A stretch of DNA of 7,860 nucleotides from a bacterium (lineage in GTDB: Bacteria > Patescibacteriota > Patescibacteriia > Magasanikbacterales > GWA2-37-8): assembly GCA_021790135.1 (NCBI GenBank), contig JAJYIJ010000045.1, positions 1 through 7,860 on the forward strand, in the 5' to 3' direction. The notes below the pieces were generated by a model. That model did no database searches and had not been told where the DNA came from. It worked only from the letters and a program-made list of their open reading frames with translations. Of the stretch, positions 1-6,558 are shown piece after piece. Made by a program: the position numbers and the translations under genes. The first letter of the stretch is position 1. Every line of letters starts with the position of its first letter.

Positions 1-2
1 TT

Positions 3-1421
3 GTATTGCTGCGTTTGAACCTCGTTCTCGGTCTGGCAGCTGCCGGCTGGATTTTGCTTTTTACGATCACCAATTGGATTTTCGCGACATACAAAATCAA
101 ATTTGACGTCCAACGCAGCGCGGCCGGAACTAAATCGACCGCCCATCTGGCCGATACGGTCACCAATAACAATAATGTCAAACTGTTTGTTGGTTATGCC
201 CGCGAACTGGCGTCGTTCGGCAAACTTGTGGAAGAAGTCAGGAAACTGCGACGTTTCACCTGGAATTTGGATAATGTATTCGAGGGCATCCAGGGTGGAC
301 TCGCAGCAACGATTAACATTCTTCTGCTCTACATCGCGATCCGCCTGTGGGTCGTGCATAAGCTGACTATTGGTGACTTTGTACTGCTCCAAGCCTACGT
401 GATGACGCTTGTTAATTCGGTTTGGAATTTTGGCAAATTGCTTCGCGGCATGTATACCGACTTAGCTGATGCCAACGAAATGACGGACATATTGGAGACG
501 CCCCATGAAATTCAAGATGTAACGCACGCCCCAAAGTTGGTGGTAACGGGCGGAAAAATTCCGTTTTCACATGTGGATTTCCATTATCACGCCACACGGA
601 AGATTTTTTCTGATTTTAATTTAGAAATACAAAGCCACGAAAAAGTAGCACTTGTCGGCCCGTCCGGCGCCGGCAAGTCAACTGTGGTAAAATTGCTTCT
701 GCGGATGCACGATATTGCCGGCGGCAAAATTAGTATCGACGGTCAACAAATTGATCGCGTGACGCAAGAGAGTTTGTGGCAAAATATCAGCCTCGTTCCG
801 CAAGATCCGATTTTATTTCACCGCAGTTTGATGGAGAATATTCGCTATGGTAAACCGGAAGCCAGCGACGATGAAGTAATTGCGGCCAGCAAGCTTGCCC
901 ACTGCCACGAATTTATTACCGAATTTCCTGAAGGCTATGGCACCTACGTCGGCGAACGCGGGGTCAAACTTTCCGGTGGCGAACGACAACGGGTTGCTAT
1001 CGCGCGCGCGATTCTCCGCAACGCGCCGATTCTTGTACTTGACGAGGCCACCTCGAGCCTTGATTCCGAGTCTGAGCACCTCATCCAAGACGCCCTGAAT
1101 GTTTTAATGCAAAATAAAACCGTGATTGTCATTGCTCACCGTCTTTCCACGATTATGCGCATGGATAGAATTATGGTAATTAACCACGGTCGTGTCGTGG
1201 AGGAGGGGACGCATGATAGTTTATTACGAAACGCAAATAGCCTCTATAAACAATTATGGACGCTCCAAGCCGGTGGTTTTCTTCCCAGCCAACCCGCCGA
1301 AACTGACCTGCCGGAAAAATTGAATGCCTTGGATAAAAAAACTGATCTGGTTGAAAACGTTCTGTCCGAACAAACGTCGAGCGAAGAACCGGAAACAAAA
1401 AATCCTCCGGCGATTGCTTAA
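3..1421 (+). CDS. ABC exporter, fused membrane and ATPase domains (5'-partial)
   Basis: ATP-driven exporter half-transporter of the inner membrane; the substrate cannot be told from sequence. The reading frame is open to the window edge, so the true start lies upstream; the TTG at 6 is only the first start-like codon and residues are counted from it. The remaining membrane domain shows hydrophobic segments at about 5-27, 98-117 and 122-145, fewer than the usual six. The ATPase domain spans about 188-425: Walker A GPSGAGKST (218-226, Lys224), Q-loop Gln266, signature LSGGE (322-326), Walker B LVLDE (Asp346, Glu347) and H-loop His378. All catalytic residues are present, so it should be active. 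A polar, acidic tail of about 45 residues follows the ATPase domain. The architecture matches MsbA/LmrA-type exporters, but subfamily and partner are unknown. rlmN starts 6 nt after the TAA stop, suggesting one transcript. Confidence 0.93.
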   Translation, partial: VLLRLNLVLGLAAAGWILLFTITNWIFATYKIKFDVQRSAAGTKSTAHLADTVTNNNNVKLFVGYARELASFGKLVEEVRKLRRFTWNLDNVFEGIQGGLAATINILLLYIAIRLWVVHKLTIGDFVLLQAYVMTLVNSVWNFGKLLRGMYTDLADANEMTDILETPHEIQDVTHAPKLVVTGGKIPFSHVDFHYHATRKIFSDFNLEIQSHEKVALVGPSGAGKSTVVKLLLRMHDIAGGKISIDGQQIDRVTQESLWQNISLVPQDPILFHRSLMENIRYGKPEASDDEVIAASKLAHCHEFITEFPEGYGTYVGERGVKLSGGERQRVAIARAILRNAPILVLDEATSSLDSESEHLIQDALNVLMQNKTVIVIAHRLSTIMRMDRIMVINHGRVVEEGTHDSLLRNANSLYKQLWTLQAGGFLPSQPAETDLPEKLNALDKKTDLVENVLSEQTSSEEPETKNPPAIA

Positions 1422-1427
1422 ATAGCT

Positions 1428-2531
1428 ATGGCATCACGCACCCAAGAATTGATGAAAATCTTAGAAAATGAGCCGGCCTATCGTCTTAAACAAATCGAAA
1501 AGGCCTGGTTCGACGTCGGCATCAACTCATATGATGAGATTACGACACTGCCCAAGGACCTGCGAGAAAAATTAAAACAGTTTCCGTGGTTAAGTTTGGA
1601 AGTGCATACTGAGCTCAAAAGCAGAGAGGACAATACCAGAAAATTTTTGTTCAAACTTGCCGATGACAACCTGATTGAAATGGTTTTAATGGGACGCAAA
1701 AACCTCAAAGAAGGAGCCACCGACGAATCACCTGATCGCTACACCATCTGTATATCTTCCCAGGCCGGCTGCCCCATGAAATGTCTTTTCTGTGCCACCG
1801 GCAAAGGCGGCTTCAAACGGCACCTCTCGGCTGAAGAAATTATTGATCAATATCGCTTTGCTGCACGGATTCTTGCCAAAGAAAATAATCGCGTCGCCAA
1901 CATCGTCATGATGGGCCAGGGAGAACCGCTTTTGAATTATGACAATGTCAAACGCGCTCTTAACGTTATCTTGGCCAACACCGATCTCGGCGAAACAAAA
2001 ATTACAGTTTCCACCGCTGGCGTGCCGCACGCCATGGAGAAACTTTTAACCGATGATGATTTTCCACCGGTTCGTTGGGCCCTGTCGCTCCATAGCGCCA
2101 TTGAAGAATCACGCCACGCTATCATGCCCAGCCACAAAAAAGGCTTTCTTGATTGGCTGGTCGATTGGGCTAAGAGATACCGCGAAAAATTTCCCAGTCG
2201 CACGCACTATATTGGCTTTGAATATATCATGCTCTCCGGCACCAATGACGACGAGAGGCATCTCCAAGCGCTAATTAAACTCTGCAAAAAGATGCCCTAC
2301 TTTCGTGTGAATCTCATTCCGTACAATAAAATTTCTGACCCGGCCGACCCAACGCCGGAAATTGCTCTGCCTGAAGATCCAGGATTTAAAGTATTTGAAC
2401 GCACCCCACCGGAACTCATCGAACATTGGCACGAATCGCTCATGGCCGCTGGTTTCACGTCAACTATTCGTTATTCGCAAGGCCAGGATATTGCCGCTGC
2501 TTGTGGGCAACTCCGAAATAAGATAAAGTAA
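1428..2531 (+). CDS. rlmN: RlmN, radical SAM 23S rRNA A2503 / tRNA A37 C2-methyltransferase
   Basis: Methylates C2 of adenine 2503 in 23S rRNA, and adenine 37 of some tRNAs in known members, using two SAM molecules and a cysteine relay; cytosolic. At 367 residues it has normal family length. The radical-SAM cluster motif CxxxCxxC is Cys115, Cys119 and Cys122 within QAGCPMKCLFCATG. The SAM-binding motif MGQGEP is at 162-167. The C-terminal cysteine that is methylated and carries the methylene is Cys359, in AAACGQ close to the end, as expected. That cysteine pattern plus the RlmN-like CATGKGGFKRHL segment favours RlmN over Cfr, the resistance paralogue that methylates C8; the window cannot prove specificity. 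The N-terminal accessory domain is about 1-95. The ATG at 1428 lies 6 nt after the transporter stop with no clear Shine-Dalgarno sequence, so translation may depend on coupling. Confidence 0.95.
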   Translation: MASRTQELMKILENEPAYRLKQIEKAWFDVGINSYDEITTLPKDLREKLKQFPWLSLEVHTELKSREDNTRKFLFKLADDNLIEMVLMGRKNLKEGATDESPDRYTICISSQAGCPMKCLFCATGKGGFKRHLSAEEIIDQYRFAARILAKENNRVANIVMMGQGEPLLNYDNVKRALNVILANTDLGETKITVSTAGVPHAMEKLLTDDDFPPVRWALSLHSAIEESRHAIMPSHKKGFLDWLVDWAKRYREKFPSRTHYIGFEYIMLSGTNDDERHLQALIKLCKKMPYFRVNLIPYNKISDPADPTPEIALPEDPGFKVFERTPPELIEHWHESLMAAGFTSTIRYSQGQDIAAACGQLRNKIK

Positions 2532-2550
2532 GTGAAGAAATTTTTAAACT

Positions 2551-2964
2551 ATGCCATCCGTGCCAAATTGCTTCTATCGCGTCAGTGTTAAAGCCCTTAT
2601 TCTGGATGAGCAAAAAAGATTTTTGCTGTCTCTTGTAGAGAAAGGCACTTGGGAACTACCAGGCGGTGGGCTTGACTTTGGGGAAGAACCCCACGAAGGT
2701 TTAAAACGCGAACTTAACGAAGAAATGGGGCTCGAAGTTATAAGCATCGAAGACCAGCCATCATATGTAGTCACGGCTTTTGTTGCAAAACAAAACATTT
2801 GGAAAGCGAATGTAGTTTATCAGACAACCGTTAAAAATTTGAACTTTAGGCCTTCTGATGAATGTGTTAAACTGCGATTTTTTACTAAAAAAGAAGCTCT
2901 CAAAGAAAAATTAAATCTTGGGGTAAAAAAATTCGTCAAAGCATACGATCCGAAAAATCACTAA
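2551..2964 (+). CDS. Nudix hydrolase
   Basis: Small 137-residue hydrolase of nucleoside-diphosphate-linked compounds. A complete Nudix box (G-x5-E-x7-R-E-U-x-E-E-x-G-U) occupies 39-61: Gly39, Glu45, Arg53-Glu54, Glu57-Glu58, Gly60 and Leu61, which supply the Mg2+ ligands and the catalytic helix. The preceding WELPGG (34-39) is typical of the fold. The protein is a single Nudix domain with nothing added, so the substrate (oxidised nucleotide, ADP-ribose, cap-like or other) cannot be assigned; MutT-like cleaning is possible but unsupported. It starts 19 nt after rlmN and is probably on the same transcript. No strong ribosome binding site precedes the ATG. It is the last gene before the 205-nt gap that holds the next promoter, so it likely ends this transcription unit. 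Confidence 0.92.
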   Translation: MPSVPNCFYRVSVKALILDEQKRFLLSLVEKGTWELPGGGLDFGEEPHEGLKRELNEEMGLEVISIEDQPSYVVTAFVAKQNIWKANVVYQTTVKNLNFRPSDECVKLRFFTKKEALKEKLNLGVKKFVKAYDPKNH

Positions 2965-3015
2965 CCGCCTAATCCGGGCACCCTGTTTGAATCACGCCAG
3001 GTGCGGTGCAGGAAT

Positions 3016-3058
3016 GGAGAAAAACTGACTAAAACTTAAAACTATCAGTTGGCTCTCC
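3016..3058 (+). terminator. Possible imperfect stem-loop ending the upstream unit
   Basis: GGAGA (3016-3020) pairs with TCTCC (3054-3058) and AACTGA (3023-3028) with TCAGTT (3045-3050). The internal loop is AA against GGC and the apical loop is 16 nt and A-rich. A short mixed T-rich stretch follows but no true U-tract, so this is not a canonical intrinsic terminator. A smaller bulged hairpin (GCACCCTG 2978-2985 with CAGGTGC 2998-3004) lies just upstream. Their position, after the Nudix stop and before the next promoter, suits transcription termination, but the call rests on pairing seen by eye. Confidence 0.25.
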
Positions 3059-3072
3059 CTTTCAAATTATTC

Positions 3073-3101
3073 TTGTAAATCCCTTCATTCTACGCTATAA
3101 T
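3073..3101 (+). promoter_or_regulatory. Sigma-70-type promoter for the helicase-nuclease gene
   Basis: The -35 element TTGTAA (3073-3078, four of six consensus bases) and the perfect -10 element TATAAT (3096-3101) are separated by exactly 17 bp. Transcription would begin near 3108, giving a leader of about 60 nt before the ATG at 3170. More than half of that leader is the palindromic repeat arm at 3131-3163. It probably drives the helicase gene and the DUF721 gene behind it. Confidence 0.7.
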
Positions 3102-3130
3102 AAGCACCTGAATCGGTACTTTTTGTTTAA

Positions 3131-3163
3131 GACAGAGATTCTTCGCTCCGCTCAGAATGACAG
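3131..3163 (-). repeat. Single arm of a dispersed palindromic repeat, in the leader of the helicase gene
   Basis: These 33 bases are, on the reverse strand, a close copy of the left arm of the repeat inside the downstream gene (4181-4222). Shared blocks are TGTCATTCTGA at one end and GAAGAATCTCTGTC at the other; the intragenic arm has 10 extra bases in the middle. The copy lies between the promoter and the start codon and ends 6 nt before the ATG, taking the place where a Shine-Dalgarno sequence would sit. Within it ATTCT and AGAAT can pair into a small hairpin. From general knowledge it resembles a short palindromic repeat (core GTCATTCTGAGCGAAGC, then GAAGAATCTC) scattered in many unrelated bacterial genomes; I know of no established function. 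Confidence 0.75.
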
Positions 3164-3169
3164 TAAAAT

Positions 3170-6100
3170 ATGCCCAAATATCCTCTCAATAAAGCTCAAA
3201 AAGAGGCCGTGGAATACACCCAAGGCCCACTTTTGATCGTCGCCGGAGCGGGAACTGGTAAAACCACGGTAATTACCGAAAAAATCTGTTATCTTCTCGA
3301 GAATAACCTCGCCAAACCGGAAGAAATTCTAGCCTTAGCCTTCAACGATAAAGCTACTGAGGAAATCCAGACGCGCGTTGATGATCTTATCAATACCAGC
3401 TACACCGAAATAACTATTGCAACTTTTCACAGCTTCGGTCAGAGGCTGCTTGAGCGTCACGGTATTGATATTGGGCTTTCCAATCAATTTGAACGGCTCA
3501 CGGAAACAGCAGCCTGGATGCTGGTACGAAAAAATTTAGAAAAATTTAATCTTGATTACTATCGGCCGATTGGCAACCCAAACAAACACATCCACGAACT
3601 CTTGAAACACTTTTCCAAATGTAAAGATGAGCTCATTTCACCAAAAGAGTATTTAGAATATGCCGAAGGGGAGAGCAAGAACAATGGCACCGCTAATCTA
3701 GAGGATGCTGGCCGGCTCCAAGAAATCGCCAATGCCTACCACACCTACAATCAGCTCCTCCTCGACAGTGCCCATCTCGACTTTGGCGATCTTATATACT
3801 ACGCCAATAAACTGTTTGAAACCAGACCAAACATCCTGGCGGAGTATCAAAAAAAATACAAATATATTCTTGTTGATGAATTTCAGGATGTCAATTGGGC
3901 CCAATATAATTTAGTCCGGATGCTCGCCGATGGCACAAGCCAGCTCACGGTCGTCGGGGATGACGACCAGAGTATTTATGCCTTTCGCGGAGCGAGCGTC
4001 TCCAACATTTTGCGCTTCAAAGACGACTTTCCTAAGGCCAAAGAAATTGTTTTAAACGAAAATTACCGTTCAAATCAAGAAATTCTGGACAAGGCCTATG
4101 AGTCCATTCAAAACAACAACCCCGATCGTTTGGAGGTAAAATTAAAAATTGATAAAAGATTAAAGGCAGCAAAATCATCTCTTGTCATTCTGAACGAAGC
4201 AAAGCGCAGTGAAGAATCTCTGTCCAAGTCGCCAAACAAACAGAGATCCTTCGCTTCCGCACAGGATGACAAGTGCGTCGCGCATCTCCACGTTGCCACT
4301 CTCGAAGACGAGGTCAAAGCCGTCGTCGACGAGATCAATCGCCTTAAAAAAATCGACGAGGAAGCCACCTGGGATGACTTTGCCATTCTTGTCCGCGCCA
4401 ACAATCAGGCGGAGCCATTTTCAGCCGGGCTGGAGAGTCGAGGTATTCCCTATGAATTTTTGGCCGCGAATGGTCTCTACCGCCAGCCGGTGGTACTTGA
4501 TTGCATTAATTATTTTAAACTGGTCACTGACCACAACGACAGCATTGCCATTTTCCGCCTGCTTCGTTTACCATTTCTGAATTTTAGCGAAAATGATCTG
4601 CAACGCTTCACCAGCTTCGCCAAACGAAAAGCCTACACCTATTACGAGGCCCTCAAACGTTCCCGCGAATTCGGCTTGTCCGAGGAAAGCGTCACCGCCT
4701 GTGAAAAAATTATTACGCTCATTCATGATGGGTTGAAAGAATCTCGCTTTTTGAAACCGACCATACTTTTATATCACTTTCTCGAAAAAAGTGGCTATCT
4801 TAACTTTTTAAAACAACAAGAAGAAGCCGGTAATGCAACAATTATTCGCCAGAACTATCATTTGAAACAATTTTTTGATTATCTTGAATCATTTGAAAAA
4901 ATAATGCCGGATGCGCACATCGCAAATTTTATGGAAGAATTTTCCGCCGTTCAAGAATCTGGCGATCGAGGAAAACTCTTTGACGTTGGCGACACGCCCG
5001 ACTCGGTGAATATTCTAACGATACACGCTGCCAAGGGATTGGAATATAAATATGTCTGGATTGTCAATTTAGTCGAGGAACGTTTTCCCACTCGCAGCCG
5101 GGGCGATGGCATTGAAATTCCTCTTTCTTTGGTAAAGGAACAGCTGCCGGAAGGGGACAGTCACTACGAAGAAGAACGCCGCCTTTTTTATGTGGCCATG
5201 ACCCGCGCCAAAGAACGCCTGTATTTTACGAGTGCCTCCAATTATGGCGGCGTCCGAGCTAAAAAAATCAGCCGATTTCTAGCTGAACTCGGTTATCAAG
5301 CTGAGGCAAGCGAATCAATCAAAGCCAAGCTTTCCGAAAAACATCCTGCCAAAGCAGAAGAAAAAAAAGAGATCGTTTATGAGTTGCCGAAGACCTTTTC
5401 TTTTTCCCAGATCCAGATGTATGACGATTGTCCCTATCGCTACAAACTCAAACACGTTTTACAACTGCCGACCAAAGGCAGCCACTACTTTAGTTTTGGA
5501 ACCAGCATCCACAACACGCTGCAGGTCTTTTACCAAAAAATTCAGGAGATGAACAGCGTCAGTCAAGGTTCATTATTTGATGTTCCACAAGCCACTAAGA
5601 AGCAGAGCAATTCCACCATTAAAGTCCCTTCATTCGAAGAGCTTCTCCTCATCTATGAAAACAAATGGATAGACGATTGGTACCAAAGTGCCAAACAAAA
5701 ATCCGACTATTATGAAAAGGGTAAAAAGTTACTTCACACTTTTTACCGTGCGCAGGGAAATAAGTGGACCATTCCAAGTTTTTTGGAGAGTCCTTTCAAA
5801 ATTAAAATTGGCGACTATATTTTACGCGGCAAAATCGATCGTATTGATAAGTTGCCAGATGGAACTCTTGAAATTATTGACTACAAGACGGGAAAATCGA
5901 AGGAAAAACTTTCGTCCGACGACAAAAAACAGCTTCTTATTTACCAAATAGTCGTGGAACAACTTCCGGAATATAAAAATCTGGGCAAGCCAAGTCAACT
6001 CACCTATTACTATTTAGAAGATAATTTGCGCACCCCATTTATTGGCGAAACGAAAGACTTAGAAAAAATGCAGGAAAATATTACCGAGACACTGCAGAAA

Positions 6101-6187
6101 ATTAAAAGCCAAAAATTTGTTGCCACCCCCAGCCAGTTTGTTTGTGAGCATTGTGATTTTCGTGATATTTGTCAATTCCGGGTTTAA
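3170..6187 (+). CDS. UvrD/PcrA-type helicase fused to a PD-(D/E)XK Fe-S nuclease
   Basis: A 1005-residue superfamily 1A helicase with a C-terminal RecB/AddB-type nuclease, probably acting in double-strand-break end processing or other DNA repair. Helicase motifs in order: Q motif Gln10, Walker A AGAGTGKT (25-32), Walker B VDEFQD (Asp236-Glu237), motif III GDDDQSIYAFRG (263-274), motif IV NYR (298-300), motif V ILTIHAAKGLE (615-625) and motif VI EEERRLFYVAMTRAKE (667-682). The nuclease covers about 745-1005: His781, Asp890, Asp904-Tyr-Lys906 and QLLIY (921-925). Cys754 with Cys992, Cys995 and Cys1001 (C-x2-C-x5-C) form the four-cysteine [4Fe-4S] signature of AddB and Cas4 nucleases. Size and layout resemble the AdnA/AdnB subunits. 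Residues 338-368 come from an inserted palindromic repeat, in the variable stretch after motif IV. The ATG at 3170 puts the Q motif near the N-terminus as usual; there is no Shine-Dalgarno sequence. The DUF721 gene follows after 1 nt. Confidence 0.95.
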   Translation: MPKYPLNKAQKEAVEYTQGPLLIVAGAGTGKTTVITEKICYLLENNLAKPEEILALAFNDKATEEIQTRVDDLINTSYTEITIATFHSFGQRLLERHGIDIGLSNQFERLTETAAWMLVRKNLEKFNLDYYRPIGNPNKHIHELLKHFSKCKDELISPKEYLEYAEGESKNNGTANLEDAGRLQEIANAYHTYNQLLLDSAHLDFGDLIYYANKLFETRPNILAEYQKKYKYILVDEFQDVNWAQYNLVRMLADGTSQLTVVGDDDQSIYAFRGASVSNILRFKDDFPKAKEIVLNENYRSNQEILDKAYESIQNNNPDRLEVKLKIDKRLKAAKSSLVILNEAKRSEESLSKSPNKQRSFASAQDDKCVAHLHVATLEDEVKAVVDEINRLKKIDEEATWDDFAILVRANNQAEPFSAGLESRGIPYEFLAANGLYRQPVVLDCINYFKLVTDHNDSIAIFRLLRLPFLNFSENDLQRFTSFAKRKAYTYYEALKRSREFGLSEESVTACEKIITLIHDGLKESRFLKPTILLYHFLEKSGYLNFLKQQEEAGNATIIRQNYHLKQFFDYLESFEKIMPDAHIANFMEEFSAVQESGDRGKLFDVGDTPDSVNILTIHAAKGLEYKYVWIVNLVEERFPTRSRGDGIEIPLSLVKEQLPEGDSHYEEERRLFYVAMTRAKERLYFTSASNYGGVRAKKISRFLAELGYQAEASESIKAKLSEKHPAKAEEKKEIVYELPKTFSFSQIQMYDDCPYRYKLKHVLQLPTKGSHYFSFGTSIHNTLQVFYQKIQEMNSVSQGSLFDVPQATKKQSNSTIKVPSFEELLLIYENKWIDDWYQSAKQKSDYYEKGKKLLHTFYRAQGNKWTIPSFLESPFKIKIGDYILRGKIDRIDKLPDGTLEIIDYKTGKSKEKLSSDDKKQLLIYQIVVEQLPEYKNLGKPSQLTYYYLEDNLRTPFIGETKDLEKMQENITETLQKIKSQKFVATPSQFVCEHCDFRDICQFRV
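4181..4273 (+). repeat. Inverted-repeat element inserted in frame in the helicase gene
   Basis: Left arm 4181-4222 and right arm 4241-4273 are imperfect inverted copies around an 18-nt spacer. The left arm begins CTTGTCATTCTG and ends GAAGAATCTCTG; the reverse complement of the right arm begins CTTGTCATCCTG and ends GAAGGATCTCTG. The left arm has 9 extra bases internally. The element is exactly 31 codons in the helicase frame, reading LVILNEAKRSEESLS, then a spacer peptide, then QRSFASAQDDK. These residues do not look like any UvrD motif, and the family sequence resumes afterwards with HLHVATLEDEVKAVVDEI. A third copy of one arm lies upstream at 3131-3163. It is comparable in kind to Rickettsia palindromic elements, which also insert in frame in proteins, but is not the same sequence as far as I can tell. 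Exact insertion boundaries are uncertain. Confidence 0.85.
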
Positions 6188-6188
6188 T

Positions 6189-6479
6189 ATGATGGACTCT
6201 TTAAGAAAAATTCTAGCTCAAAAAAATCCAACGCCCCTTGTGCGTGGTGTCCAAGCCGCGACTATAATTGAAGAAACCGATCGTATATTGGCGAACATCT
6301 TTGGCGCGAGTATTAAAGAAGTGGCCAATGCTTCTTATATTAAAAACGGAACGCTGGCCATTACCTGCGCCAGCTCCGTGGCCGCCCAAGAAATAAAGCT
6401 TCACGAGGCCGATATTCTTCGTCAGCTCCATCAAAAAATGTCTAGCCTTATAGTCAAAAAAGTGCGCTACATAGCCTAA
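6189..6479 (+). CDS. DUF721/DciA-like protein
   Basis: A 96-residue protein with the DUF721 (DciA family) pattern: an amphipathic N-terminal part, then KNGTLAITCASSVAAQEIKLHEADILRQL (written here as its run at about 52-80), then a final strand IVKKVRYI (88-95). The core is a short strand, a small-residue turn, a helix and a closing strand. DciA is the ancestral loader of the replicative helicase DnaB in many bacteria, and related DUF721 proteins bind nucleic acid; loading here is an inference. It is at the short end for the family. The start could be ATG 6189 or the adjacent ATG 6192. A longer in-frame reading from TTG 6117 would overlap the nuclease gene's Fe-S coding region and is unlikely. 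It begins 1 nt after the helicase-nuclease stop, so the two are probably translationally coupled, and no separate ribosome binding site is seen. Confidence 0.8.
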   Translation: MMDSLRKILAQKNPTPLVRGVQAATIIEETDRILANIFGASIKEVANASYIKNGTLAITCASSVAAQEIKLHEADILRQLHQKMSSLIVKKVRYIA

Positions 6480-6512
6480 AAATGAAGTATCGTGGCGCTC
6501 AACCGGTGTGGC

Positions 6513-6541
6513 TTGTCAAAACGGTTTAAATGCAGTAAGAT
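6513..6541 (+). promoter_or_regulatory. Promoter giving a near-leaderless transcript for the membrane protein/mreB pair
   Basis: The -35 element TTGTCA (6513-6518, five of six consensus bases) and -10 element TAAGAT (6536-6541, four of six) are separated by 17 bp. The usual distance puts the first transcribed base near 6548, about 5 nt before the ATG at 6553, so the message would have almost no leader. The AGGG at 6542-6545 would then lie upstream of the transcript and could serve as ribosome binding site only on read-through RNA from the helicase operon. Confidence 0.55.
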
Positions 6542-6558
6542 AGGGTAATCTTATGACC
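6536..6558 (+). promoter_or_regulatory. Ribosome binding site in a hairpin loop at the start codon
   Basis: TAAGAT (6536-6541) and ATCTTA (6548-6553) are a perfect 6-bp inverted repeat enclosing the loop AGGGTA. AGGG (6542-6545) is a Shine-Dalgarno core 7 nt before the ATG at 6553, whose A is the last base of the stem. On a read-through transcript the site would be displayed in the loop; the AT-rich stem is weak. The left half coincides with the proposed -10 element, so the symmetry may be incidental. Confidence 0.35.

Noticed and set aside
1428..2531. Cfr-type antibiotic-resistance methyltransferase
   Set aside because: The overall sequence, with its N-terminal accessory domain and CATGKGGFKRHL segment, looks like housekeeping RlmN. 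No mobile element or other resistance gene lies nearby.
4176..4288. CATCTC direct repeats (4176-4181 and 4283-4288) flanking the repeat, as a target-site duplication
   Set aside because: The copies are 107 nt apart; removing one unit would break the helicase frame, and six bases can match by chance. I do not use them to define the insertion ends.
4108..4404. Open frame on the - strand across the palindromic repeat (peptide SLRFASFRMT)
   Set aside because: It is opposite conserved helicase sequence and its only recognisable part is the repeat translated from the other strand. It shows that the repeat is open in several frames, not that a gene exists.
5384..6187. Cas4-like nuclease hinting at a CRISPR system
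   Set aside because: The cysteine pattern is shared by AddB/AdnB-type nucleases, the domain is fused to a UvrD helicase, and there are no direct-repeat arrays or cas genes in the window.
6117..6188. Upstream TTG start extending the DUF721 protein by 24 residues
   Set aside because: It would lie within the nuclease gene's C-terminal cysteine-coding region; ATG 6189 gives the usual DUF721 N-terminus and a 1-nt gene spacing.
6501..6526. AACCG/CGGTT inverted repeat after the DUF721 gene as a terminator
   Set aside because: Only 5 bp with a 16-nt loop and no U-tract, and it overlaps the better-supported promoter.
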